Positions 14,425-22,397 are shown, counted from the stretch's first letter. The stretch: DNA of 46,605 nucleotides from Candidatus Dormiibacterota bacterium (GCA_003153125.1 PLWW01000129.1:1-46605), one strand, 5' to 3'. The notes: a model not told the origin generated them from the sequence alone. A program made the numbers and translations.

Positions 14425-15473
14425 GCGTGGCCGTCGGCACCGCGCTCGACCCCGCGGCCCTCCTCGACGACCTGCTCCGCATCCCCTCGCCCACCGGCGC
14501 GGTGGACGCCGCCGCCGCGCGCCTCGCGGCCCTGGCAGGCGATGCGGGCTTCGATGTCGAGCGCGACGCCGCCGGCAATGTCCGGATGAGCTGGGGCGGC
14601 GGCGACCCGGCCCGCGCGGTCGTGCTGCTCGGCCACCTCGACACGGTGCCGGGAGACATCCCGGTGCGCCTTGCGGAGGGACGCCTCCACGGCCGCGGCG
14701 CGGTGGACGCCAAGGGACCGCTTGCGGCCGCCCTCGCCGCCACGTCGCGATTGGAGCGCCGAGCCGATCGGCCCGTGGTCGTCATCGCCGCCTGCGACGA
14801 GGAGGGGGCGTCACTCGGCGCTCGCCACCTCCGCAACGGCGTCCCACCCGCAGCCCTGATCGTGCTCGAGCCGAGCGGCTGGGACACGATCACCACCGGC
14901 TACCGCGGCTGCGTCAGGCTGTCGGCCACCGTGACGCGTGGCGCGGCCCACCACGCCGGTCCCGAGGCCGGTGCCGCCGACTGCCTGGTGGACGCGCTGG
15001 CGGCGCTGCGCAGCGACCTCGCCGGCACGGCGGGGCGCGCCGTCGACCGCGTCCAGGTGCGCGTCAACGCGCTCACTGTGGATGGCGCGGGCGGCGCCGA
15101 GAGCGCCACCGCGGCCATCGAGTTGCGCATCCCCCTCGGCGCCGGCGTCGACGCCGTCCTGGGCTGCGCCGCGGCGCTGCTGGGAGACGCCACCATCGCG
15201 GTCCACAGCTCATGCGAGGCGGTCGCGGTGTCGCGCAGCAACCCCGCGGTGCGCGCCCTGGCCCGTGCCATCAGCGCGTCCGGTGGGCGCCCGCGCTACA
15301 CGACCAAGACGGGAACGTCCGACCTCAACGTCGTGCTCCCGGCTTGGCAGTGCCCGGCCGCCGTGTACGGGCCGGGCGACTGCGCCCTCGACCACACCCC
15401 CCGCGAGTCCATCGACATCGCCGAGCTGCGCACGGGCGCCGACGTGCTCGAGGCCGCGGTGCGAGCGCTGTGA
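14421..15473 (+). CDS. lysK: LysK, LysW-lysine hydrolase (M20 family)
   Basis: The 350-residue M20/ArgE-like metallohydrolase releases lysine from LysW in the last step. Metal-site motifs are LLGHLDTVPG (His and Asp catalytic pair), GRGAVDAKGPLAA with the bridging Asp, and ACDEEGASLG with the catalytic Glu pair. TGTSDLNVV near the C-terminus is characteristic of LysK. The GTG start lies in a GTGA overlap with the lysX stop. It precedes lysY, although it acts last, so gene order does not follow pathway order. Confidence 0.92.
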   Translation: MSVAVGTALDPAALLDDLLRIPSPTGAVDAAAARLAALAGDAGFDVERDAAGNVRMSWGGGDPARAVVLLGHLDTVPGDIPVRLAEGRLHGRGAVDAKGPLAAALAATSRLERRADRPVVVIAACDEEGASLGARHLRNGVPPAALIVLEPSGWDTITTGYRGCVRLSATVTRGAAHHAGPEAGAADCLVDALAALRSDLAGTAGRAVDRVQVRVNALTVDGAGGAESATAAIELRIPLGAGVDAVLGCAAALLGDATIAVHSSCEAVAVSRSNPAVRALARAISASGGRPRYTTKTGTSDLNVVLPAWQCPAAVYGPGDCALDHTPRESIDIAELRTGADVLEAAVRAL

Positions 15474-15523
15474 TGACGGCGACGCCGATCGCCCGGCCAC
15501 GGCACGTTGCGCCCGCGTGGTGA
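15473..15523 (+). CDS. 16-codon bridging ORF between lysK and lysY
   Basis: ATG at 15473 shares its A with the TGA of lysK, and the ORF's own TGA (15521-15523) overlaps the GTG start of lysY (GTGA). It encodes a 16-residue Pro/Ala/Arg peptide. It exactly bridges the only gap in an otherwise overlapping operon, so it may relay ribosomes (translational coupling) rather than make a functional peptide. Chance cannot be excluded for so short an ORF. Confidence 0.35.
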   Translation: MTATPIARPRHVAPAW

Positions 15524-16575
15524 ACGCCGCACAGAGCCGCCTCCGCGTCGCCGTCGTGGGCGCCGCCGGGTACACGGGGGGTGAGCTGCTCCGCCTGCTC
15601 GTCGCGCACCGCGGCGTCGACGTGGTCGCGGCGACAAGCGAGCGCCTCGCCGGTCGCTACGTGCACCACACGCACCCGGTCCTTCGCGGGCGCTCGTCAC
15701 TGCGTTTCGCGACCCGGAGCGCCGTGCCCGAGTGCGACGTGGTCTTCGCGGCGCTCCCCCACGGCGACTCGGAGGCGATCATCGACGAGCTCCGTGGCTG
15801 CGCCCCGGTGGTTGTGGACCTCTCCGCCGACTTCCGGCTGCGCGACCGCGGCGATTACCAGCGCTGGTATGGAAGACAGCACGCCCGACCCGAGCTTCTC
15901 GACACCGCCGTGTACGCGCTCCCCGAGATCGACAGGCCGCGCATCCGCAACGCCGACCTGCTTGCCACCGGTGGATGCGTCGCCACCGCCGCGATCCTTG
16001 CCCTGCTGCCGTTGGCGGCCGCCGGGGTGGTCGACACGAGCCGGCCGCTGATCGTCGACGCCAAGGTGGGGTCCTCGGCGGCGGGCGCGCAGCCGAGCAG
16101 CTCGTCGCATCATCCCCACCGCAGCGGCGCGATGCGTTCGTTCGCGCCCACCGGTCACCGCCACACGGCGGAGATCATCCAGGAGACGGGGCTCGACAAC
16201 GTGGCCCTCTCGGTGACCGCGGTCGAGGCCGTGCGCGGCGTGCTCGTGACAGCGCATGTCCCGCTCGCCGACGCCGGCGTCGACGACCGCGCGCTGCGCG
16301 CCATCTTCCGCGACCGCTATGGGGGCGAGCCCTTCGTGCGGGTCATCACCGAGACACGCGGGATCCATCGCTACCCCGAGCCCAAGCTCCTCGCCGGCAC
16401 CAACTTCTGCGACGTCGGCTTTGAGCGCGATCCGCACGGCGCGCGCGTGGTGGTCATGGCGGCGATCGACAACCTCGGCAAGGGCAGCGCGGCGCAGGCG
16501 GTGCACGCGCTCAACGTCCGCGCCGGCCTCGACGAATGCGCGGGGCTGGACTTTGCGGGGCTGTACCCCACGTGA
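15520..16575 (+). CDS. lysY: LysY, LysW-aminoadipate semialdehyde dehydrogenase
   Basis: The 351-residue ArgC-like reductase turns LysW-aminoadipyl phosphate into the semialdehyde with NADPH. It has the Rossmann start VAVVGAAGYTGGELLRLL, VDLSADFRLRD, the catalytic Cys in ATGGCVATAA, and the His-bearing loop SSHHPHRSGAM that takes the place of the ArgC N-acetyl-binding region. The GTG at 15520 is chosen because it sits in a GTGA overlap with the 16-codon bridging ORF. GTG 15517 is one codon earlier. Its stop overlaps the lysZ start. Confidence 0.92.
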   Translation: MNAAQSRLRVAVVGAAGYTGGELLRLLVAHRGVDVVAATSERLAGRYVHHTHPVLRGRSSLRFATRSAVPECDVVFAALPHGDSEAIIDELRGCAPVVVDLSADFRLRDRGDYQRWYGRQHARPELLDTAVYALPEIDRPRIRNADLLATGGCVATAAILALLPLAAAGVVDTSRPLIVDAKVGSSAAGAQPSSSSHHPHRSGAMRSFAPTGHRHTAEIIQETGLDNVALSVTAVEAVRGVLVTAHVPLADAGVDDRALRAIFRDRYGGEPFVRVITETRGIHRYPEPKLLAGTNFCDVGFERDPHGARVVVMAAIDNLGKGSAAQAVHALNVRAGLDECAGLDFAGLYPT

Positions 16576-17396
16576 CCCGCGCTCCCCTGGTGGTCAAGAT
16601 CGGCGGCAGCCTCACGGATCCCTCCGGTCTTCTCGACGACATCGCTGCCCTGGACTCGCCGCTGATCGTCGTCCACGGCGCCCACCGCTTCCTCGACGAC
16701 CTGGCGGTGCGGCTCGGCACTCCTCCGCGCTTCGTCACGTCGGTCGCGGGCGCGACCAGCAGGTACACCGACGACGCCGCCATGGACCAGTTCCTGATGG
16801 CCTATTGCGGCCACGCCAACAAGCGCATCGTCGAGCAGCTGCTCTGGCGTGGCGCGGCGCCCGTGGGACTGGCGGCGATGGACGGCGGCATGGTGCGCGG
16901 CCGGCGTCGCGCCGACCTCCGCGTCCGCGAGGATGGCCGGACGCTGGTGCTCCACGGCGACCACACCGGCAGCATCGAGCAGGTCGACACCACGCTGCTC
17001 CACACACTGCTGCAGGGCGGCTTCCTGCCCGTTCTCTGCCCGCCGGCACTCGGTCACGACGGCACTGCGATCAACGTCGACGGCGACCGTCTCGCCGCCG
17101 AGGTAGCCATTGCGGTGGGCGCCGAGCGGCTGGTCATCGCCTCCGACACCGCCGGTTTCCTCGCTGATGCGGCCGACCCGTCGAGCACCGTGGACCGTGC
17201 CTGCGCCGCCGACCTGGCCGGGCTGGCCGGGTCTGCGCAGGGCCGCGCCCGCGTCAAGCTCACCGCCGTGGGGCGGGCGCTGGCCGGCGGGGTTGGCGCG
17301 GTGGGGCTCTGCGACGGTCGCGGCTCCCACCCGCTCCAGGCGGCTCTCGCCGGTGCGGGCAGCTGGTTCACGCCGTCGGCCGTGGTGGCCGTGTGA
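16572..17396 (+). CDS. lysZ: LysZ, LysW-aminoadipate kinase
   Basis: The 274-residue amino-acid kinase of the ArgB family phosphorylates the aminoadipate side chain on LysW. It begins with VVKIGGSL (the ATP-binding Lys and Gly loop) and has VVHGAHRFLDDL, a basic stretch GMVRGRRRADLRV that could face acidic LysW, the NVDGDRLAAEVAIAV segment and the RARVKLTAV Lys near the phosphate site. The GTG starts in a GTGA overlap with lysY and ends in a GTGA overlap with lysJ. The length is that of Thermus LysZ. Confidence 0.92.
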   Translation: MTRAPLVVKIGGSLTDPSGLLDDIAALDSPLIVVHGAHRFLDDLAVRLGTPPRFVTSVAGATSRYTDDAAMDQFLMAYCGHANKRIVEQLLWRGAAPVGLAAMDGGMVRGRRRADLRVREDGRTLVLHGDHTGSIEQVDTTLLHTLLQGGFLPVLCPPALGHDGTAINVDGDRLAAEVAIAVGAERLVIASDTAGFLADAADPSSTVDRACAADLAGLAGSAQGRARVKLTAVGRALAGGVGAVGLCDGRGSHPLQAALAGAGSWFTPSAVVAV

Positions 17397-18580
17397 CGGC
17401 GGCATCCACCATCCCCACCGTCGGCGGCGGTGCGCTGCGTCCGATGTCGCTGCTTGCCGGCCGCAGCATCAGCCTGGTGAGCGGCCACGGCTCGACCCTG
17501 GTCGACGCGACCGGGCGCGAGTACATCGACCTGGTCAGCAACTACGGCGTCAACGTGCTCGGCCACGCCCACCCCGCGGTCACGGCGGCAATCACCGAAC
17601 AGGCGGCACTGCTGCCGAGCGCGCATCAGTCGTTCGGGAGCCCGGTCCGCGACGCGTTCGTCGCGGCGCTCGGCGCCACGCTGCCGCGAGAGCTGACCCA
17701 GGTGTGCTTCGTCAACTCGGGCAGCGAGGCTCTGGAGGTGGCGATCAAGCTGGCCCGTGTGGCCACCGGGCGCACGCGGATCATCGCCATGCACCGCGGC
17801 TATCACGGCCGCACCCTGGGCGCGCTGAGCCTCACATCGGCGGCCGCGTACCGTGACCCGTTCGCCCCGCTTCTCCCCGGCGTCGTCCACGTCCCGTACG
17901 ACGACCTCGCTGCGCTGGAAGAGGCCCTCGAGGGGCGCGTCGCCGCCGTCGTGGTGGAGCCCATCCAGGGCGAGGCCGGGGTGCGGGTCCCCCACCACGG
18001 GTACCTGCGTGGCGTGCGCGAGCTCTGCAGTGCGGCCGGCGCGCTCCTCGTCACCGACGAGGTGCAGACGGGCTTCCGCACCGGGTCGGTGCTGGCCGCC
18101 GACCACGACCGCGTGGTGCCCGACATCCTCTGCCTGGGCAAGGGAATCGCCAACGGACTGCCGATGGCGGTCACCGTCTGCACCGAGGCGGTCGGGGCGA
18201 GCATGCCGCGGGGCGGGCACGGCAGCACCTTCGCCGGCAGTCCGCTGGTCTGTGCCGCCGGGGCCGCCACGGTGGGCCTGCTCGCCGACCCGGCCCTGAG
18301 CGCCCGCGTCCGCGCCAGCGGGGCCATGGCAATGGAACGCCTCGCCGTGCTTCCCGGGGCGATCGTCCGCGAGGTGCGCGGGAGGGGTCTGATGATCGGC
18401 ATCGACCTGCGCACGCCGGCCGGCCCGCTCATCGCGGAAGCGCAGAGGCGCGGCGTCCTGGTGCTCGGCGCAGGTCGCACCGTGATCAGGCTCCTGCCCC
18501 CGTTGGTCATCGATGAGGTCACCCTGGCGACGGCGCTGGACTGCCTGGCTGAGATCATCGAGGGCGCCGCCGCGGCCTGA
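17393..18580 (+). CDS. lysJ: LysJ, LysW-aminoadipate semialdehyde aminotransferase
   Basis: The 395-residue class III PLP aminotransferase of the ArgD group converts LysW-aminoadipate semialdehyde to LysW-lysine with glutamate as donor. It has DLVSNYGVNVLGHAHP, NSGSEALEVAIKLAR, the VTDEVQTGFRTG aspartate, PLP Lys250 in LGKGIANG, and GHGSTFAGSPL. It is the last gene of the operon and is joined to lysZ by GTGA overlap. About 100 bp of non-coding DNA then precede the promoter of the redox cassette. Confidence 0.92.
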   Translation: MTAASTIPTVGGGALRPMSLLAGRSISLVSGHGSTLVDATGREYIDLVSNYGVNVLGHAHPAVTAAITEQAALLPSAHQSFGSPVRDAFVAALGATLPRELTQVCFVNSGSEALEVAIKLARVATGRTRIIAMHRGYHGRTLGALSLTSAAAYRDPFAPLLPGVVHVPYDDLAALEEALEGRVAAVVVEPIQGEAGVRVPHHGYLRGVRELCSAAGALLVTDEVQTGFRTGSVLAADHDRVVPDILCLGKGIANGLPMAVTVCTEAVGASMPRGGHGSTFAGSPLVCAAGAATVGLLADPALSARVRASGAMAMERLAVLPGAIVREVRGRGLMIGIDLRTPAGPLIAEAQRRGVLVLGAGRTVIRLLPPLVIDEVTLATALDCLAEIIEGAAAA

Positions 18581-18666
18581 TCGAGCGCACGCGTCCGTCG
18601 CGGCCGGTCCCGGGTTTCCAAGCAGACTCACAGCTTGGCGTCAGGAGTCCGTAAGGCGACCACGGC

Positions 18667-18672
18667 TACGCT
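18667..18672 (+). promoter_or_regulatory. -10-like hexamer TACGCT of the redox cassette
   Basis: TACGCT ends exactly 7 nt before the ATG at 18680, which predicts a leaderless transcript. The same hexamer is used by the lysine leader promoter. No -35 at the right distance is convincing. Confidence 0.45.
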
Positions 18673-18679
18673 CTCACCC

Positions 18680-18970
18680 ATGCGGCAGTCATCGTCGGCC
18701 GACCGTGATCGCGCCCAACGGCGTGTCCGTTCGATAACGGTGAGGTCCGCCGTGGCCGCCGGGGCGCTGACTCTTGTCGGTGCCGCCGTGACCGCCGGGA
18801 CGTTCGCGGGGCGCACCGTCGGCGTCAATCAATCGATCCAAACGTCGCCAACGCTGGACCCCAACACCGGTCTTCTCCCACCGCTGCAGGCACCTGGTGA
18901 CGGGTCAGGGGTGGTGGGTGGCGGCGGCAATGTCTCGGCCGGCCCTCCTGTCGTCTCCGGAGGGTCGTAA
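18680..18970 (+). CDS. Small single-span exported protein heading the redox cassette
   Basis: The 96-residue protein has a charged cytoplasmic N-terminus, one hydrophobic span (residues ~19-44, rich in Ala/Val/Gly) and a Pro/Gly/Ser-rich outer tail with no cysteine. I recognise no family. The open frame continues upstream to GTG/ATG codons near 18635, but the ATG at 18680 lies 7 nt from a good -10 and gives a sensible membrane-protein start. Only 3 nt separate it from apbE. It might be a small subunit, or a flavin acceptor lacking the normal FMN_bind fold. I see no canonical flavinylation motif in it. Confidence 0.6.
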   Translation: MRQSSSADRDRAQRRVRSITVRSAVAAGALTLVGAAVTAGTFAGRTVGVNQSIQTSPTLDPNTGLLPPLQAPGDGSGVVGGGGNVSAGPPVVSGGS

Positions 18971-18973
18971 CCC

Positions 18974-19897
18974 GTGTTCAGCACAGGGTGGCGCGCCCTG
19001 GGAACCTCGGTCGTGGTCGCGGTGGCCGACGCCGACGCCCTGGAGGCGGCACGTGACGCGGTTGCCCTCGAGGTCGACGCCCTCGACCGGGCCTGCAGCC
19101 GCTTCCGCGACGACTCCGACCTGACCCGCCTCAACGAAGCCGGCGGGCTCCCCGTGGTCGTGAGCCCGCTCCTCGCAGAGGCGATCCGCGTGGCACTGCG
19201 CGCCGCCCGTCTCACCGACGGCGACGTCGATCCCACGGTCGGCGGCGCCCTGGAGGCGATCGGCTACGACGTCGACTTCTCGGCCATCGAGCCGGACCGC
19301 GCGGACTTCGCCCTGAAGCACCGGGCAGCCCCGGGGTGGACCAACGTCGTGATCACCGACCTGCCCGCCCTGGTCACCCTGCCTCCGGGGACCGTCCTCG
19401 ACCTCGGCGCCACCGCCAAGGCCCTCGGGGCCGACCGCGCCGCCCGCGCCGCCCATGCCGCCACCGCCACCGGCGTGCTCGTCAGCCTGGGGGGCGACAT
19501 CGCGATGGCGGGGCGGCCACCTGAGGGCGGGTGGCCCGTCCGGATCACCGATGACCACGCCGCCCATCTCGACGCGCCGGGGCAATCCATCACAGTGCAC
19601 GGCGGGGGCCTGGCGACGTCCACAACCACGGTGCGTCGCTGGCAGCGCGGTGGCCTGCCCGTGCACCACATCCTCGATCCCCGCACGGGCGCGCCCGCAG
19701 ACTCGCCCTACCGCACCATCAGCGTCGCCGCCGCCACGTGTGTCGACGCCAACACGGCGAGCACCGCGGCGATCGTGCGCGGCCGGAGCGGCGTCGACTG
19801 GTTGGAGTCAACCGGCCTGCCCTCGCGGCTGGTGACCCACGACGGCGTGGTCGTACACCTCAACCGGTGGCCGGTCGCGGCGGAGCTGGCGGCGTGA
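18974..19897 (+). CDS. apbE: FAD:protein FMN transferase (ApbE)
   Basis: The 307-residue enzyme moves FMN from FAD to a Ser/Thr of a target protein. Visible motifs are ALGTSVVVAV at the N-terminus, LDRACSRFRDDSDLTRLN, DVDPTVGGALEAIGY, LDLGATAKALGADRAA, SLGGDIAMAG, HHILDPRTGAPA and the metal-site VDANTASTAAIV. It starts at once with the folded domain and has no signal peptide or lipobox, unlike the usual exported ApbE lipoprotein, so it probably works in the cytoplasm. The GTG start is 3 nt after the small membrane protein gene, and the stop overlaps the next gene (GTGA). No FMN_bind domain protein is encoded in the cassette, so its substrate is open. Confidence 0.88.
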   Translation: MFSTGWRALGTSVVVAVADADALEAARDAVALEVDALDRACSRFRDDSDLTRLNEAGGLPVVVSPLLAEAIRVALRAARLTDGDVDPTVGGALEAIGYDVDFSAIEPDRADFALKHRAAPGWTNVVITDLPALVTLPPGTVLDLGATAKALGADRAARAAHAATATGVLVSLGGDIAMAGRPPEGGWPVRITDDHAAHLDAPGQSITVHGGGLATSTTTVRRWQRGGLPVHHILDPRTGAPADSPYRTISVAAATCVDANTASTAAIVRGRSGVDWLESTGLPSRLVTHDGVVVHLNRWPVAAELAA

Positions 19898-20922
19898 TCG
19901 CGGCCTCCGGGCCCACCGCACTCTGGTACACGGCGCGCAGCACCGGGTACGTGAGCCTGTTGCTGCTGACCGCCATCCTGGTCCTGGGGATCATCACCGC
20001 CATGCGCGTGGACAGCCGGGAGTGGCCGCGCTTCCTGAGCCAGGCGGTGCACCGCAACCTGTCCCTGCTGGTGCTCGTCTTCCTGGCCATCCACATCCTC
20101 ACCTCGATCATCGACCCCTTCGCGGGGATCGCGGCGCTCAACACGGTGGTTCCGTTCACCGGCTCGTACCGACCCGTCTGGCTCGGGCTTGGCGTGCTCT
20201 CGATGGAACTGATGGTGGCCTTGACGGTCACCAGCCTCCTGCGTCACCGCATCGGTTTCCGGCTGTGGCGGGTCATCCACTGGGCCGCGTACGCGGCCTG
20301 GCCTCTGGCCCTGGTGCACACGCTCGGCACGGGCAGCGATGTCCGTTCGGCCTGGGCCTTCGTCCTCACCCTCGGTTGCGTCGCCGCGGTTGTGTTCGCT
20401 CTCGTGTGGCGGCTCACCAGCGACCGCGCCAGCATGCGGCCTCCGGTCCGCGGGCTGGCCCTCGTGGCCACCGCCGTGACCACGATCGCGCTTGCCGGCT
20501 TCGCCGCCGCCGGGCCGCTCCACACTGGCTGGGCCAAGTCGGCGGGCACGCCCGACCGGCTGCTGGCCGCCAACGGCTCCGCCTCCCCGGCGGCAACGCC
20601 GACACCCGCCCCGGTGCCCGCCCTGGCGACCAACCTCCGCGATCCCTTGACGGGCACCGTCGTGCAGAACGGTCGCACCGTCCAGGTCGACCTCAGCGAC
20701 ACCAGCAACGCCACCCTGAAGATGGCCGTCGCCGTCCGCGGCGAGGCGACCAGCGGCCGCCTGGTCATCACCGAGGGCGGCGCAACCGTCTGCGACACGA
20801 CGGCGTCGGTCGTGCAGGACGTCGTGGCCACGTGCGGGCGCACCTCTGTCGACATCAGCCTGGGGCAGCAGCCTGACGGCTCGATCACGGGGCAGCTCGT
20901 GACCGGCGTCGCCGCTCAGTGA
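19894..20922 (+). CDS. Ferric-reductase-like transmembrane protein with outer C-terminal domain
   Basis: The 342-residue protein has about six membrane helices in residues ~1-200. Paired histidines suit heme b ligation: AVHRNL and AIHILT in one region, VIHWAAY and LVHTLG in another, the pattern of ferric-reductase-like/YedZ membrane domains. After a seventh span (~190-210) a Pro/Thr linker leads to a ~90-residue beta-rich outer domain with two cysteines (VCDTT and ATCGRT) that could form a disulfide. It would pass electrons across the membrane. It is coupled by GTGA overlaps to apbE before it and to the NuoF-like gene after it. The outer acceptor is unknown. Confidence 0.8.
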   Translation: MIAASGPTALWYTARSTGYVSLLLLTAILVLGIITAMRVDSREWPRFLSQAVHRNLSLLVLVFLAIHILTSIIDPFAGIAALNTVVPFTGSYRPVWLGLGVLSMELMVALTVTSLLRHRIGFRLWRVIHWAAYAAWPLALVHTLGTGSDVRSAWAFVLTLGCVAAVVFALVWRLTSDRASMRPPVRGLALVATAVTTIALAGFAAAGPLHTGWAKSAGTPDRLLAANGSASPAATPTPAPVPALATNLRDPLTGTVVQNGRTVQVDLSDTSNATLKMAVAVRGEATSGRLVITEGGATVCDTTASVVQDVVATCGRTSVDISLGQQPDGSITGQLVTGVAAQ

Positions 20923-22175
20923 TCGCCCCGGCGGAGACGCTGCGCCTCCTCGACGGCCCGCGGCCGGCGGACGGCCCCGAGTCCCTGCAGTCGCACCTCG
21001 CCCGCCTTGGCCCGCGACCGTCCCACAGCGGCGGCGCGTTCATCGACGTCGTCGACAGGGCCGGACTGCGGGGGCGGGGCGGCGCCGGCTTCCCCACCGC
21101 GACCAAGTGGGCGGCGACGCGCGACCGGTCGCGTGGCAACGCCATCGTGGTCGCCAACGGAGCGGAGACCGAGCCGATGAGTGCCAAGGACCGGGCGCTC
21201 ATGACCACCCGCCCACACCTGGTCCTCGACGGCCTGCTCCTCGCCGCCGAGGCCGTGGCCGCCAAGCGCGCCGTCGTCTACATCTCCAGGGCGCACGACG
21301 ACGCGGCGGCGGCCGTGACCGCGGCCATCGACGAGCGCCGCGCGGCCAGGGACCTCCCGGTGCCGGTCACGCTGGCACGAGCCCCGCACCGCTACGTCGC
21401 CGGTGAGGAGTCGGCGGCGATCGCCCACCTCAACGGGGGCGCGGCCCGGCCGACCATGGTGCCGCCGCGTCCGTTCGAACGAGGGGTGGACGGGAGGCCG
21501 ACCGTCGTCAACAACGTCGAGACACTCGCCCACGCGGCACTCATCGCCCGCCACGGTCCCGAGGTGTACCAGCGCCTGGGAGCCGATGGGGCCACCGGCA
21601 CGGTGCTGGTCACGATGGCGTCGGCCGTCCACAGCGCCGGCGTCCACGAGCTGCCCGGGGGCTCCACCGTGGCCGAGGCGATCAGCGCCGCCGGCGGGGC
21701 CACCGCCTCGGTCGCCGCGGTGCTGGTCGGCGGCTACTTCGGTCGCTGGGTCGCCGCTGAGGACGCATGGGACCTGCGCCTGGGCATCGACGTGCCCCTC
21801 GGAGCCGGGGTCATCGCGGTGTTTCCACACGGCCGCTGCGGTGTCACCCAGACGGCTGCACTGATGGGCTTCCTGGCCCGGGAGAGCGCCCGCCAGTGCG
21901 GACCGTGCGAGCACGGACTGGCCGCCCTCGCGGGGACCACCGCCGAGCTGGCCGCCGGGAGGGCGAAGCCGCGCGACGCCGAGCGTCTCAACCGCTGGAT
22001 CGAACAGATCGCCGGGCGCGGCGCCTGCCACCACCCCGACGGCGCCCTCGCGCTCCTCGCCAGCGGGCTGCGCGTCTTTGCCGGCGACGTGTCGACCCAC
22101 CTTCGTCGGGGCCGCTGCGACCGCGATCCCTCGCCGCTGCTGCCCGCGCCGGATTGGACGGGGAGGCGCGGATGA
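20919..22175 (+). CDS. Stand-alone NuoF-like NADH dehydrogenase subunit
   Basis: The 418-residue protein resembles the 51-kDa NADH/FMN/4Fe-4S subunit of complex I. RGRGGAGFPTATKW is the FMN-binding loop, ANGAETEPMSAKDR corresponds to the NADH-site region, VAGEESAAI and VNNVETL follow, then an SLBB domain and the C-terminal cluster helix bundle. The cluster motif that normally reads ESCGxCxPC here reads ESARQCGPC. Ala324 replaces the first ligand, leaving Cys327, Cys330 and Cys370, so the cluster may be [3Fe-4S], differently ligated or absent. No NuoE or NuoG is nearby. The GTG start overlaps the membrane protein stop, and its own stop overlaps the ferredoxin ATG. It probably oxidises NAD(P)H for the cassette. 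Confidence 0.82.
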   Translation: MIAPAETLRLLDGPRPADGPESLQSHLARLGPRPSHSGGAFIDVVDRAGLRGRGGAGFPTATKWAATRDRSRGNAIVVANGAETEPMSAKDRALMTTRPHLVLDGLLLAAEAVAAKRAVVYISRAHDDAAAAVTAAIDERRAARDLPVPVTLARAPHRYVAGEESAAIAHLNGGAARPTMVPPRPFERGVDGRPTVVNNVETLAHAALIARHGPEVYQRLGADGATGTVLVTMASAVHSAGVHELPGGSTVAEAISAAGGATASVAAVLVGGYFGRWVAAEDAWDLRLGIDVPLGAGVIAVFPHGRCGVTQTAALMGFLARESARQCGPCEHGLAALAGTTAELAAGRAKPRDAERLNRWIEQIAGRGACHHPDGALALLASGLRVFAGDVSTHLRRGRCDRDPSPLLPAPDWTGRRG

Positions 22176-22384
22176 TCCGCCTGCGGGTCAACCCCATCCG
22201 TTGCGACGGTTTCGGCATGTGCGCCGAGCTGCTCCCGGAACGGCTCACCCTCGATGACTGGGGCTACCCCATCGTGGACGGACGGCCGCTCAGCCCCGAG
22301 CTGGTCGCACTGGCGCGGCGTGCCGTGGCCGCGTGCCCGACCGCCGCGCTTCGTCTCGCCGACGAGGCTGAGCCTCACCGCTAG
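22172..22384 (+). CDS. [3Fe-4S]-type ferredoxin
   Basis: The 70-residue ferredoxin has Cys11-x5-Cys17 (CDGFGMC, with Phe where a fourth-ligand Cys would stand) and Cys55-Pro, the three-cysteine pattern of single-cluster [3Fe-4S] ferredoxins often paired with cytochromes P450. The ATG overlaps the NuoF-like stop (ATGA). It is the last gene of the cassette and would ferry electrons between the NuoF-like protein and the heme membrane protein. No P450 gene is visible nearby. Confidence 0.88.
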   Translation: MIRLRVNPIRCDGFGMCAELLPERLTLDDWGYPIVDGRPLSPELVALARRAVAACPTAALRLADEAEPHR

Positions 22385-22397
22385 GGTCGGGGCCCGT

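Noticed and set aside
17054..18631. 525-codon frame opposite lysZ and lysJ
   Set aside because: Composition is that of a shadow frame and both sense genes are certain.
19894..20922. Canonical flavinylation motif in the outer domain (PDGSITGQ near the C-terminus)
   Set aside because: It only loosely resembles D-G-x-T-G-A-T-S/T; no Thr/Ser stands at the acceptor position, so I do not claim it as an FMN site.
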